Shown in pieces: positions 1 to 11,489 of a DNA stretch of 64,000 bases. Below the pieces are notes generated by a model, which did no database searches, was not told where the DNA came from, and worked only from the letters and a program-made list of their open reading frames with translations. Source of the stretch: Plicaturopsis crispa FD-325 SS-3 (Eukaryota; Basidiomycota; Agaricomycetes; Amylocorticiales; Amylocorticiaceae); NCBI GenBank assembly GCA_000827205.1, contig KN832555.1, positions 1,104,893 to 1,168,892 of the forward strand. The letters run 5' to 3'. Numbering within the stretch: the first letter of the stretch is position 1; each line of letters begins with the position of its first letter. Position numbers and translations under genes: made by a program.

Positions 1-354
1 AGGTAGGATTTTGTGCGCAGGACGGTGAATAGTGTATCGATGAAGGCGTTCGTCTCTGTGTGCAGCCGGGGGATGGATTAGTACCGAGGAAGGGGGCGAG
101 CGGAATGTGACGCACCCTTTTCCAAAAACTCTTCGAGCTGCTCTACGAACTCTCTCCGCATGTCGCTTTCGGGTGTGTCATGCGTGAGCAGCGCTAGGAT
201 GTACTCTGCGAGCGCTCCGGGCTCGGCGTCGCATCTGTGGGATCGACGATGAGCGTTTAAGGTGGGATATTGGAAATTTGAAAACTTGCATAGGTTCGAG
301 AGCCCTGACGAGCCATGGCTTGAGGTGTGTCACTGTGGACCGGTCAAAGACCAT
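1..354 (-). CDS. RBM26/RBM27-like RNA-binding protein, N-terminal part (runs off the left edge)
   Basis: Three exons are visible on the minus strand: 354-290, 234-116 and 55-1. The start MVFDRSTVTHLKPWLVRALE is followed by ICDAEPGALAEYILALLTHD, then by residues ending EQLEEFLEKE and TNAFIDTLFTVLR. This is the PWI-like N-terminal module of RBM26/RBM27 (fission yeast Rmn1), where the family reads 'EPICDADPSALAKYVLALV'. Members belong to nuclear complexes (MTREC/PAXT type) that hand polyadenylated RNA to the exosome; that role is family knowledge. Intron 1 (289-235) starts with GC (AT|GCAAGT), and only that splice restores the ICDAEP junction. Intron 2 (115-56) is an ordinary GTGCGT-CAG intron with a TACTAAT-like branch site. 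The zinc-finger and RRM portions lie outside the window. The fold and frame are clear; the specific complex is inferred. Confidence 0.82.
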
Positions 355-2334
355 TTTACTGGGAGAAAGCGCCGACGAAATCTATGCCAAACAGCAGACG
401 GCGAAACGAGGAAAAAGCGCAGAGATGAGAGCGGAGAGCAAGAGCGATGGACGCACAGTCGACGAACTCGGAAGACTGCACTGTCAGTCTTTTACAAGAA
501 TCTCGGGTTCTCGGGATTCATTGCGTTTCGAGCTTTTCGTCTAAATAAATCACTCGAACGTACTTTGCTCAAACCTGCTCAAACTCGCGAATGGTACATT
601 GCCGTTTCAGTGATTGCATTTCATTGAGCATGCTATGGACGAGAATTTACATGGAGGGGAATTGCAAGTAAAGCCCTCTATTAGTGGGAAGAACGACAAA
701 TCGTGAAACCCTCCACAGCCCTTCAAACTTCAGGAGTCGCATATCTGCGATACTGAGACGCGCGATGCCTCTGCAATATACAACTTGCAGATACGCCTTG
801 GTGAATTTGAAGATACGCCCACAAAGAATTGGTCCACGACGGTCGGAGAACAGCCGAGAGCCAGCGCCATCGTAGTAACGAAATTAACATATGCTGAAAG
901 TGCATTGCGTTCGGGTGTTCACCGTTGTCCACTACCGAGTCGAGTCTCCAATTGCGAGATGAGCGGCCCCTTCAGAGTCGAACGCGTCCATCCAATCCAG
1001 TCAAGCACAGTTCACCAGCTCGCCACCGCACAGTCCGGCGCCAAAGTCACCCCTCTCGACCCTGAGAGAACAACGCAGCCCATCAGTCACGCACCAGGCC
1101 CAGCATTCCAGAAGTTCCTGAGTCAGCCCTGATTTTCCCCGAGTAAAGATGATCAGGGTGATGGTTCCCCGAGTAAACACGATCGTGCCTGCGGTGAGGA
1201 CGATCGAAGGCAACGGACGACGAGAACGGAGCAACCGGGAGGCGGCGATAGGAGTGCCGGCGGCGCTAATCGGCCGACGTGGGAGGGTTGTGTGATGGGC
1301 GCGACGTGGTGGCGACGGAGGGGCGACAGCAGACGAGGAGGCAATCGAGGGAGGGGGAATTGCGAGCGTGTCGGTGAGGCAAGTCGGCATGAGGTGAACC
1401 GCCAAGGAGGGACTGGCAGCTGTGCGATGTAGGGGGTACAACGGAAAGACGACTACCTGAAGATCGCAGGTGACAGCGGCGACAGATAATGTCAAGCATC
1501 GATTTTTGTTGGGAACGACGATTGCCCAGAAGGCGTCTTGAGCCACAAAGTCTGGATACCACAGACCCAAATAACCTAGCAGGCAGTAAATCAGCAGAAC
1601 ATAGGCAAAAACGCAGCTACCAGACGGCGGATTCAAGGACACGAGATCGCAGTGCAGGGAAAGCAACGGGGAGAAAGCAAGATGCGAAAGTGCGAGATAA
1701 AAGCGAGAACGAGGTTTATATAGGGCCGAGCCGGAGCCGTGAGGCATTTGAGCGGCGAGCCATTTTGCTATTGGCTCGCATGTTGCCGCAAAGTCAACGG
1801 ACCCCGAGGACCACATCCTCGACATAACAAATTAAAGTCGATATGAACTAGCAAAAACTTGCTACTAAAATGCTCTGGTTAATAACAGGATAGAGCGTAT
1901 GTGACCTCGAGTACTTCATGCAAGGACTTTTTAGCAGCTGGACAATTTAAGTAGACGGTAAATGTTTGAAGGACTTCTATCAGAGCACTTCAGGGAACTG
2001 TCGTGCTCCCGGAATACTACTCCTATGGCAGCGCTATACCAGCCCTTACCACCTGCTTCTGATTGTCGTGGGCCATTTTTCCGTATCCCTCGACGCTCTC
2101 GCAGTCGAATAAGTACACCGCTCAGCGACCCTCTGCGAGATACCGCGACGCGACGCGCGCTTATCCGAACACCGACGTAAAAGCGAGCAGGGGCTGATAT
2201 CGGCCGACGAATTTGACTCGACAAGACTCCTTCAGACACACTCCTCCACTTATCAACAACTTGAACTTCAACAAGTACACCAGTACTGACCGCTCCCATA
2301 CCTGTCCTTGCCACTGCATAGGATAGCCGTCAAA
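355..2334. other. Intergenic, no gene recognised
   Basis: This stretch separates the divergent RBM-like gene and the aminotransferase. The longest open frame (minus, 1825-1001, 274 codons) encodes a Ser/Pro/Arg-rich product with a few hydrophobic stretches but no domain I recognise. A TATA-like CCCTATATAAACC lies inside it on the minus strand near 1715-1727, so a short transcript starting below that point is possible. TGACTC at 2214-2219, about 120 bp before the aminotransferase ATG, resembles a partial Gcn4/Cpc1 site; this is weak evidence. Confidence 0.4.
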
Positions 2335-4004
2335 ATGTCGCTCGCCCGCTTCCGAGTCCAACTACCGTCCAGACGTTTAGCTGCACGGAGCGGCGCCTCA
2401 CTCGTACACAGATGTGGGATGTCTGGAGATGCCGTGCGTGATCCCATGACGGGCGAGTTCACGTCGTTGCCGGATATCGAGGTGCGTCCGCTCTTGCCTG
2501 TTAGCCAGTGCATAGACCTAACTGCGCTGGAACACTCCGTTAGCCCGGGCGGTTAGAGGTGACACGGACCAAAACCCCACGCCAGCCACCTCCGTCTTCC
2601 AGTCTCGTGTTCGGGCATACATTCGTGAGCATACTGCACCGTCCACCTGCTCACCGCGTATTCACTTCCGCTGCTACCAGACTGACCACATGCTGACCAT
2701 CCCGTGGAACTCGAGCAAGGGCTGGGGCGTTCCGCAAATAGGGCCTTGTAAGCCGTCCGTTGCTAGCACCTTGCCATATGCTCATGACACGTCCCAGATG
2801 CACCGTTAACGCTGGACCCGGCCTCCACTGTACTGCACTATGCGCAGTGCCTGTTCGAGGGCTTGAAGGCATACCGCGACGCGAACGGGAAAGTCACGCT
2901 CTTCCGTCCCGATATGAACATGAAGCGAATGAACAGAAGTGCCCAGCGCATTGCATTGCCGGTAGGCGCTTCGTTCTACCTGTGGTATCCGTAACGCGAC
3001 GCTCATTTGTTATTTTGTGTACAAGACTTTCAACGGAGATGCGCTCGTGGAGCTGATCAAGGAATTGGTGCGGATTGACAAAGACTGGATACCAAGAGAT
3101 CCGGGACACTCCCTTTACGTGCGGCCTGCCATGAGTAAGCATCAGCATTCTCAATCGTCCTCAACCGACTGACAATCCCGCGCACAGTCGGCACCCAAAC
3201 CACCATCGGCATCAGTCCTCCAAACGACGCGCTCCTATTTGTGATCGCGTCGCCCGTTGGACCGTACTACCCCAAGGGCTTTAAGCCCGTTGCGTTATAC
3301 GGCACAACAGAGTACACTCGTGCAGCGCCAGGTGGGACTGGTGCATACAAGCTTGGTGCGAATTACGCGCCAGCCGTGGTAGCGCAGAAAGATGCCGCGA
3401 AATTGGGGTATGTGCAGAATCTGTGGCTGCACGGACCGGAACACTACTTGACAGAGGCGAGTGCGCTCCTCCCTCTCTTCCGCCGTCTCGTATAAAAACA
3501 AATCTCATTGCCTGTAGGTGGGGACCATGAACATGTTCATCGCTTTCAAGCGTGATGATGGCGGTACGCTCTAATCACCCCTACACTCACAACGCATTCT
3601 GACACTCCAAATCACCCACAGCACTCGAGCTCGTAACACCGCCTTTAGACGGGATGATCCTCCCCGGCGTGACGCGCGACTCCGTGCTCGCGCTCGCGCG
3701 CAGCCACGTCGACGGCACGAAGCGCCTGCCGAACCTGCCCGAGAACCTCGTCGTGTCCGAGCGGCCGGTGACCATGGCGGAGGTCAAGCAGGCCGCGGCG
3801 AAGGGTCAGCTCGTCGAGCTCTTCGGCGCGGGCACGGCGGCTGTGATCAGCCCGGTGGACAGGATCGGGTACATGGGCGAGGACGTGCTGATCCCCACTG
3901 GCCCGGATGGGATGGGCCCGATCTCGAGGCCGATATGGGAGGAGCTTGTAGGGATCCAGATGGGCTCTATCCCGAGTCCTTGGAGTGTTGTCGTTACGGA
4001 GTAG
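2335..4004 (+). CDS. Branched-chain amino acid aminotransferase, mitochondrial type
   Basis: Transfers the amino group between Leu, Ile or Val and 2-oxoglutarate, using PLP. Eight exons (2335-2481, 2544-2624, 2681-2747, 2798-2961, 3026-3134, 3188-3456, 3518-3563, 3622-4004) give 421 residues in one frame, the usual length of fungal Bat1/Bat2. Family blocks are visible in order: VTRTKTP, the [10 protein letters not shown] segment, [40 protein letters not shown] with its active-site lysine, then [18 protein letters not shown]. The start [20 protein letters not shown] is rich in Arg and Ser with no acids, fitting a mitochondrial presequence, and the ATG context CAAAATG is good. The intron at 3457-3517 begins GCGAGT (a GC-AG intron) and is needed to join ..LTE to VGTMNMF. 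Identity is secure; organelle location is inferred. Confidence 0.95.
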
Positions 4005-4161
4005 AGTGTGTATCCTAGATAGTGATCTCTGAAAAAACCTAGGTACCGGAATTGTTGAGTACGATCGGAAGCTAGTCGAGATTATTTAGCGTTTTAGCCT
4101 TTAGAAATCAGCAGCCGACGATACCCGGTATACATGCGCTCATGTAACTTCGTTCCCTCCC

Positions 4162-5483
4162 ATGTACACTTGGTCTTTCGTGCAGTCGGTGATGTTTTCG
4201 CGGTCGCCAATCCTTGCGCTGAGCCGCCGCGTTCCAAAACGTGTCCAGAGTCTGACTGCTCGTAGGAATTATGCTACAGTCGACTCCCTGGCGCCCCTTG
4301 AAGCGCGCGGTCCACCCGAGTCCCCGGCCCCCTCACAGACACCAGCCCCTAGTCTTCATGTACCGCCTCTGGATGCCCGTCTCCTCGCAGCGCTGTCCTC
4401 TGGAAAGGCTTCGCCATCCCAGGCGCCGCTTCAATCCATAATAAAGCAGTACCTCGACCACTCGGGGCGCGTTCTTCCGGCTTCACTCCCGTACGAGTCG
4501 CGCCCGGGGGTGGATAGACGTATATCCTTTGACGGAGAGAGGGGATCAGATGGGCTAGCTCTAGTTGCGCACTGTGTTAAAGACAATTCCCTGATGTCCA
4601 AGTCGGACAGCTACAAGATAACGCTGTGCAGTGGGTTTGCAGTCGATGCGCCCAGCTCTGCTACCGGCCATGTCTTCGTGACTTGTGCCCATACCCTTGA
4701 AGAAGTACGTATGCCTATCCTCTGAAGTAACGCCTCAAGTGCTGAATGCTTTCCCTTCTTGAATAGATACGGTGGTCCCCTCTCCTACGCTCCGAAACGG
4801 GCGACATCGCCTCGGGGACATACATAGTCACCTCCTCGTCCTCCGACCTCTCTTCACCAATTCTCCACCCCGTCTCCGCAGTACCCTCCGCCCTCCATCG
4901 ATCTGACCTCCTTCTCCTCTCCCACCCGCCCACCGGATCCGCCCCGCGGCGCACCCTCCCCGTATCCCCGTACCCCGTCATGCCGCACACCCCCGTGCGC
5001 GCGCACTTCGTGACGGAGCAGCAGCCCGCGGAGCCGGGGTGGACGCCGTGGACGGGTGGGACGTGGAGGAAGTGGGTGCGCGGGGAGGTCCTGGGGTACC
5101 GCGATTTTGCCGGGCGGGAGGCGCAGGTGCGTATCACCCTACCTAGCTGCATACCATTGAGGTTCATGATCTAATCTACCGTGGCTGTTGATAGCCCGGG
5201 ACATACGATGCGCTGTCGCACATGCTATTCAAGCCGCTGCCGCTAGCGGGCTCCAGTGGCGGGCCGATCGTGGACGAGCAGAGCGGCGCCGTCGTGGGTG
5301 TGATGCTAGGTACGCGAATGGACAATCGTGTGGAGGGCACGCGGGGGTGGGGCGTTCCCGCTGAAACGATATTCGAGGTATGTGCTGCTATCACTGCCCC
5401 GTCGACCGCACCTAGTTCGTTGGACTCATCGCATTCTGTTTGCCCAGATGTTTAGCTTGCCTGGGCTGGAGGGGAAGCACTGA
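4162..5483 (+). CDS. Trypsin-like serine protease with probable mitochondrial presequence
   Basis: Four exons with phase-0 introns (4162-4704, 4767-5126, 5195-5377, 5448-5483) give 373 residues, or 363 from the second ATG at 4192. A full chymotrypsin-fold triad can be read: His in VTCAHTLEE, Asp in LHRSDLLLLSH, and Ser in LAGSSGGPIVDEQSGAVVGV, the last being the classic GxSGGP loop. The order H-D-S and the spacing match S1/HtrA-type proteases. The N-terminus (from MFSRSPILALSRRVPKRVQS) is Arg-rich and acid-free with RNYATV a plausible processing site, so a mitochondrial matrix or inner-membrane location is likely. No PDZ domain is visible, unlike HtrA. It lies 157 bp downstream of the aminotransferase in the same direction. 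The substrate is unknown. Confidence 0.8.
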
Positions 5484-5889
5484 GGTGGTATTCAATTGTA
5501 TAACATATAACAGCTGTACATATTGCATATTGACACGAAGAAGATTCATGAATTGCGTCGAGCAAGAGCTATACACATCTTCAGATCCAGAGCGAGCGGA
5601 TTGTTGACCTTGTAACGCGGCGCCATTGTAGTTGTACACAGCATGTTCAGTGTGCCAGAAAGCTTCTATATCCTATGTACAAGTCGAGTAGGAGACTCAG
5701 AGTGAGCCAAGACCAATGAGTGACATGTTTCGCGAATCTCGACCCCGGCGATCCCTTCTCGTACCAAGACTCGTTCAATCCAAGAGCATCATTAACTAGT
5801 TTTAACACAGTAGGCTCATATACCATATACCCCGGGATAAATATTGAGATGCGGGAGAAATGTGCGTCCGTAGTCGGCGTCGCGATGCG
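5484..5889. other. Convergent 3' intergenic region
   Basis: AT-richer sequence between the stop codons of two convergent genes. I see nothing in it beyond presumptive 3' UTRs. Confidence 0.4.
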
Positions 5890-7065
5890 CTATGTTTGTG
5901 GAAGATGAGGGTCTTTCCGCTTCGATGGCATTGCCGCGGGGTTCGAGAGACTGAGGGATGTCGAGTGGCCATGTGTTCGTCCGCGCTCTTCCATCTCGCC
6001 CTCCGCGATGTATCTGCTCGGGATGCGGGGCACAGGGGGTGGCTCCTTGGAAGAAGAGGTTTTCGAAGACGCTGAGTTAGAGTGTGGGAGGGGCGGCGCA
6101 TTGTGGAGGCTCTGAGAGGCGGCTAGGGTAGATCGACGTCGGGAGTGGGAAGACGAAGTGGACGGCGTGCGATCCATGTTGTGAAGGCTGCTAGATCGGG
6201 AGCTGTTAGACCTCCGTGAGAGGGCTTGTGGCGGAACGTAAAATTAGCATGGGTCCGGAATATTGGGTATAAAAGACGTACCAGGTGTGCTCGTCGACCG
6301 TCTCCGCCTTTCCCTGCCTTCCCGCTCTTCTGGAATAACGACAGACTGTACGCGCGTTGAAGCCCATGCATCGACTACGCTCGTCCGATATGTTGACGTC
6401 GCGCTTGCACTCCGAGTGTAAGGATTGAGTTGCGGGGCAAGAGGGGCAGGCAGAATGATGTTGACGGATGAATGTGGGCCATGCGGTGCACCGCTGATGG
6501 TGTTTCGTCCAGTGCTCACGGAAGACATCGAAGGGCGGCGCAAATGCGATGGCATCCGCCGCGAATGACGCGGGCTGTTCATGAGCGGTTGAGTAGACGA
6601 CGTCGCGCTTCCGAGGGAAGACGGTGTATCAGCGCCGTAGCCTTCTGCCGAGGAGCCGAGCGAGCTGGAGCTGGGGCTCCGAGACGGATGGGGGGTGTGC
6701 GAGTGAAATGAGGGTGACGGCGGGAAGAGCTGGTGGGGTTTCTCGCAGGTGCCGTTGCTCGGCGGGAAGAGGGACGAGTTGCTAGCCGTAGTCGGGGCGA
6801 CCGTGTTCGCAGAGACGTGCGCAGCGTCGTACCATGAACTCGCCCTACTTCCGCTCAGGCTGACGCCAACTGTGGGTCGCTGATCTAGGTAATTAGAGAC
6901 CTGGCGTTCGCGATGGTGTGCGAGCGGCTGGGGCGGGGGGAGTGGGCGCTGATGAGCACGACGCGAGCGACGCCGGGCGACGTAGATGGCAACGGAAAGA
7001 ACCACAATGCCGACTACGCCAGCGCACACGGCGACTATGATTGTTGTTGTTGTAGTGAAGGCCAT
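5890..7065 (-). CDS. Single-pass membrane protein with long Ser/Pro-rich tail, unknown function
   Basis: Two exons (7065-6282, 6224-5890) encode 372 residues. The N-terminus has one strong hydrophobic segment (about residues 5-30: TTTIIVAVCAGVVGIVVLSV then AIYVARRRSRR) followed by a basic stop-transfer cluster. The rest is low-complexity Ser/Pro/Thr/Arg sequence with proline-rich stretches such as RPLPPPQPLAHH and EPPPVPR that could bind SH3 domains. There is no cleavable signal peptide ahead of the segment, so it probably acts as a signal anchor. The intron 6281-6225 (GTACGT to AAG) joins TSTP to ALSRRSNSS in frame. I do not recognise the family. Such proteins in fungi are often plasma-membrane sensors or scaffolds, but that is a guess. 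Confidence 0.6.
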
Positions 7066-7449
7066 CGGGCGGGGAACAAGCGAATGTGGGTGACTGAAGG
7101 AAAGAAAGACTAGGGTCGGAGGGATGAAGAGGCTGAGGTTGGTTATATCATTCGAGGATGATCAGCTTTTCTACAAGCCTTATACCGAGCTAAATACATC
7201 AATGGTTTCATCAGTAAATGCGCATGCTCGCTGTCTTGTAGCTTGAATGAAAGCGCTGCTCACCGTCGACGACAGCGATCAGGCTGTCAAGCTCGTCAAG
7301 GTCCAGTGCAGAAGGTCATGTCCGCAAAAGCTGCCGCATAGATTCAGATTTTTCGCCTATGCAACCCGTGAGAAAAACATGTCATAGATAACTTGCTCTG
7401 CTCATCGTCCGCAACGGCGACGAACGGTGCCTCGTCGTCGTCGTCGGCA
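7066..7449. other. Divergent promoter region
   Basis: About 380 bp between the minus-strand membrane protein and the plus-strand PXA gene. The PXA frame is open upstream of its ATG, but the extra codons (CSSSATATNGASSSSS) look like untranslated leader. No clear TATA element is seen. Confidence 0.35.
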
Positions 7450-9149
7450 ATGGCGACGAGATCAATGGCGTCCGTCAGGTCTGCGGCATCGACGACAGCA
7501 ACAAAGCAAACGCAGCTTGTTCCCTTGGCCCGTCGTCTGCTCTTCCCCGCACTTCCCGCCTCGACTGCGTCTCTACCGCCGCTCCTGGCGTCTTCCGGTC
7601 TTCCCGCAGAGCTCGACATCGAGCTATATGACTTTACCGCATTAGCGCTGCGTGCTTTCGTCGTGCCATGGTGGTCCAAAATCTCGCGTTATGACAAGGA
7701 TTTCCTCCCCTCCATCACATCCGTGCTCACGTCCGTTATACGCTCTCTCGAGTCGCGTGTCCTCGCAGCCGATCTCACCCCGTTACTGCTACAAACGCTC
7801 CCCCTTCTCCTCACTCAGCACTACAGTGACTTCCGTAACGCGCAGGCCAAGGTCGCGTCTGCATATGCATCCGGTGGTGCAGCTAGCCTCCCGCAGCTGT
7901 TCCACCAACTGCAGCCACACATCGCGGTTGACGCGAACGGTGTGATCGACGACGTGTATGTCCGGACGGCGGTGGACCATATACTGAAGGCGTGTCTTCC
8001 CGAGGAGGATTATGCCCCCGAGGCGGAGCGGTTCATTGTACGCGAGATTGTGTTGAAGGTGGTGTTGCAGGATGTCGTGCCGCGCGTTACGCAACCGTGG
8101 TTTATCCACCGCACTATCCTTAATCTCCTCGGTCCGTCGAAAGAGGTCAAGGAGAAGGTATATTCGCACCTCGTTTTTTGCATTGATTATAGCTAACGCG
8201 TGATTACAGCCGCCATCTCCTCCCAATGCAACTCCTTTCTCTTTCCATACCGTTATAATCTTCTTCCTGTCGGCCATACAATCAATCTCTGGGGCATTCC
8301 TCGCGCTTGCCCATGCGTACAAGCACGCTCGGAGCACCATCGAACTGGCCAACCATTCCCCGCACACCCAGCCGGCGCCCCCCTCGTTACCCACTGACCC
8401 CGGCCCACCTGCAGCCTCTACAGCTGCAGAAGCCACACCGCCAGGGTCTCTGCTCTCACCGCCCATATCCCGCTCGTCCTCAGCTTCGTCTTCCCGTTCC
8501 ACCGCTACGCCTCCTTCCTCACGAGATCACGACCACGACTACGCACGTGCTCCGCTCGAGCTCGCTGCTACTATACTCACGCTATCTGACCGATTCGCAT
8601 CTAATGCGCTATATAGCACCGCGTCGGTGCTTGCGGCTGCTTTCAGCCCTTTTCTCGATCGGCACGTTATTCTTTTCTATTGCTACATTTGTCGCTGATG
8701 GTTCTCGGTCAGGCTTCTTCCATACCTCGTCCACACCCATGTGTTATCTCCTAGAGCGCTTCTTATTGGTGTCGGTGCTGCCAAGGGAGCACTTTTCCCA
8801 CTCAATGGGTACCCTGCGCCGTCACCTCCCGACCCGGATATGAAAGAACAAGCGGAGCTACGTGCAGCACTGGAGAGACGATTGCTGGAACTTATTCCCG
8901 GTGAGTCTAATTTTTTTCGTACTTCCAGAAACGCGAGGAATATTTACGAAGGTATATTAAGGCTACGCGTCCCCAGCCATTCTCGGTCCAGAGCCGACGA
9001 GGACGATCGATGCAGCTCTACAGCCGTTAGGGAGTGCTGCATGCAACGCGCATCTTGTGGTTCTTGTGCTGGACGCGTTCCTTTTAGCGCTGTTCCCAGA
9101 ACTAGGAGTCGATGGAGGTGGTGATGCGAAGGGGCCGTCGTATCATTGA
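7450..9149 (+). CDS. PXA-domain (sorting-nexin-associated) membrane protein
   Basis: Exons 7450-8157, 8210-8661, 8713-8900 and 8977-9149 give 506 residues. The N-terminal 230 residues match the PXA domain: LYDFTALALRAFVVPWWSKI, RYDKDFLPSITSVL, LLTQHYSDFRNAQAKV, then a cluster around DHILKACLPEEDY, ERFIVREIVLKVVLQDVVPR and TQPWFIHRTILNLLG. A hydrophobic stretch around VIIFFLSAIQSISGAFLALA follows, then a Ser/Pro-rich linker. The end (NAHLVVLVLDAFLLALFPEL) resembles a nexin-C type tail. PXA proteins link organelle membranes and lipid traffic. The second intron must start with GC (CG|GCACGT at 8662) to keep the frame into LLPYLVHTHV; this donor is weak, so that junction is the least certain. After the stop, a shifted frame (LRIFILNAIVALRKMLGHIR) is also open, so the 3' end may differ. 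Confidence 0.8.
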
Positions 9150-9874
9150 GAATCTTTATCCTGAATGCCATTGTGGCTCTGCGGAAGATGCTTGGGCACA
9201 TTCGCGCTGTCCGACGACGTGCGTACTTTCTTTGTGATTTTCTGCATCCTCGCTGAGAATTGTAGCGCAGCGTGAATGTGAACTTTGCGAATACCATCCA
9301 TCGCGTTATACAAGTCATGGCCGATATCGTCAGTCAACTTGCTTTCTTACTTTGGCAGCGTTTAACATTGTTTTAGATCGACTTGGTCGGTTTGTACTTT
9401 CTCCGGGCTTTGGAACATCGGCAAGAGTGTCCAAGTCATGCCGAGGGCACCGATACGCGCTGTAAGCTTATGCCCACGATAGTCCACTGCCCTTTCGAAT
9501 CTCATGGATTTGTCTCTCTGCTGGATAAGACGAGATATCTCAGGCTGACCCACGACCTTCTACCTGTTAGAGGGCTACCTGTCGCACGTTTTTCACATAT
9601 GATACTCGACTGTGGCAAACCTTTGCTCACGGTTGCCGTGCGCTGCTCTCGCATGCTGTGGCTGGCTTTTTGTTGCCGCGATTACTAGTACGATGACGTC
9701 CCGTGATACCGGCTACATCACAATCGCAGACTCCAAATTCAATCGAGCTCAAATCCTCTCTCTTTGCCTTACACCGTCATCTCTGCCGTCTTTTTCCTTG
9801 GGAAAAGGACGTTGCCTTTTCTTTCGCAGTACTTTTCAACATTCGCATCGTAAACCTCGAGTTTTACCACCGAA
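9150..9874. other. Intergenic between PXA gene and 6-phosphogluconolactonase
   Basis: No recognisable gene. The first 100 bp contain an open frame out of phase with the PXA stop, noted in that entry. The segment near 9690-9870 is presumably the lactonase promoter and leader. Confidence 0.4.
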
Positions 9875-10704
9875 ATGGCTTCACACCACCCCCCAAGCGC
9901 ACCCATCCTCTCGACATTCCCTTCTCCCCCCGACCTCATCGATGCACTCGCACACTTCATCATCAAAGCGCAGAAAGACGCTATCGAGAAGAAGGGTCGC
10001 TTTGCTATCGCGCTCTCAGGAGGAACTCTACCAAAGTTGCTCCAGGGCCTCATCGGAAACCCGGCCGTCAAATGGGATAAATGGTGCGTATTGACGCTCG
10101 TTAGTTGCCCGACGGAACTAACAACAGAAACAGGCAAGTGTTCTACGCGGATGAGCGCTGTGTAGAGCTCGACCACCCCGACTCCAATCACTTCCTCGTC
10201 ACCACCGAGCTATTCTCCAAAGTCCCCATCCCAGCCGCCAACATCCACACCATCGACACCACCCTGCTAGATGACCTCGAAGAGCTCTCGGACTCGTACG
10301 AGAAAGCCCTCATCGCCGAGTTCGCGCAGAAGGACGCCGCGCGCTACCCCGTCTTCGACCTCATCTTCCTCGGCGTCGGCCCGGACGGGCACACCGCATC
10401 GCTGTTCCCCGGGCACGAGCTGCTCGCGGAGGAGGATCGGTGGGTCGCGTACATCGAGGACAGCCCCAAGCCGCCTCCGCGCCGCATCACGCTCACGTAC
10501 CCCGTCCTCAACCACGCCGCGCGCGTCGCGTTCGTTGTCATCGGCGGCGCGAAGTCCGCGACTATAGCTACGGCGTTGGATAGGCCGGAGGAGGGCTTGC
10601 CGGCGAGTCGGGTGCGGCCTGCGTACCCTGGGCAGCTGTACTGGTTCTTGGATGAGGATGCGGCGGCGGAAGTCAAGTACCCGCGTACCCCGTTCAAGCT
10701 GTAG
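9875..10704 (+). CDS. 6-phosphogluconolactonase
   Basis: Hydrolyses 6-phosphogluconolactone to 6-phosphogluconate, the second step of the oxidative pentose phosphate pathway, in the cytosol. Two exons (9875-10083, 10134-10704) give 259 residues, the normal size for Sol-type enzymes. Family signatures are present in order: IALSGGTLPKLLQGL, VFYADERCVELDHPDSN, the NIHTID segment, and LIFLGVGPDGHTASLFPGH, which carries the conserved GPDGHTASLFPG catalytic loop. Near the C-terminus are RITLTYPVLNHA and VVIGGAKS. The intron (10084-10133) joins KW to QVFYADE. The gene stands alone, without pathway neighbours here. Confidence 0.95.
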
Positions 10705-11489
10705 TGGGGCTGCAGAAAGAAGAAATAGAGAAGCTGACAGGATAACCACTTTATCGATGTAATGTATGCTCGTGCCCCCTTAGATTATTATGCCACGTCG
10801 TTCGTCATGTTTGTATTCCTGTGTACTTTCCTCAACGAGCTGGAATGCTTGCGGTAGCCAAATTGGACCCGATTTTGTTGCACTGAATGTCAACGTCGCA
10901 GAAGGGCATTGCATTACTGATTACACTGCTACATATTGGTCTCCTGACCACAGGTACCACCCAACTTTGGCCAGCAGCCTAAGATGATAAGAAGGACGTG
11001 TCCCGGCTGTCCAAGTCCTCAGGCGTATGCGGCCGCCGAGGCGGTAGTGTATGAGTCCGACGGATTCGTTCCTCGTAGACAACATCATAAGGATAGGCAG
11101 TCCGACGGTCAGCGCTCATCGACCTGATACGAATTGAAGGGGCTGCCAGTGTGAGGTGAAACCTGAAAACCTGGAGCAGATGGCAGATGCGCATATGCAG
11201 GTCCTGGAAGAAGCAAAGTTGAAACGAATTGGACAAAGGCTACTCAGCGAAATTAGCCGAGCAAGAGCAAGGGGCCAAGGCAACGGTCTCATCTTCTGAG
11301 TTCTCCAGCGCGCACGACTCTCTCCGTTTCTTGCCCTTACTTTCGACGCGTACGTGCCCTGTCCTAGCTCTCCTTCAAAACATTTAACTTATCAATCCGC
11401 GAAAAAAACGCGTACTCACTGAAATTCGGTTTCGCGCGTCGCTAGTAGACGGCGTTTACGGCGATAGCCATAGGAGACGCGTAGCGGAC
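10705..11489. other. Intergenic between lactonase and helical-domain gene
   Basis: No supported gene. A minus-strand open stretch ending at 10979 (MSADRRTAYPYDVVYEERI and following) has a protein-like composition but no recognised domain and no clear upstream splice partner, so it is left uncalled. Confidence 0.35.

Noticed and set aside
1001-1825. 274-codon minus-strand open frame
   Set aside because: No domain, composition like GC-rich antisense or leader DNA, and a TATA-like element lies inside it; not called as a gene.
7393-7449. Upstream start of the PXA protein
   Set aside because: The first codon at 7393 is TTG, not ATG; the first in-frame ATG is at 7450.
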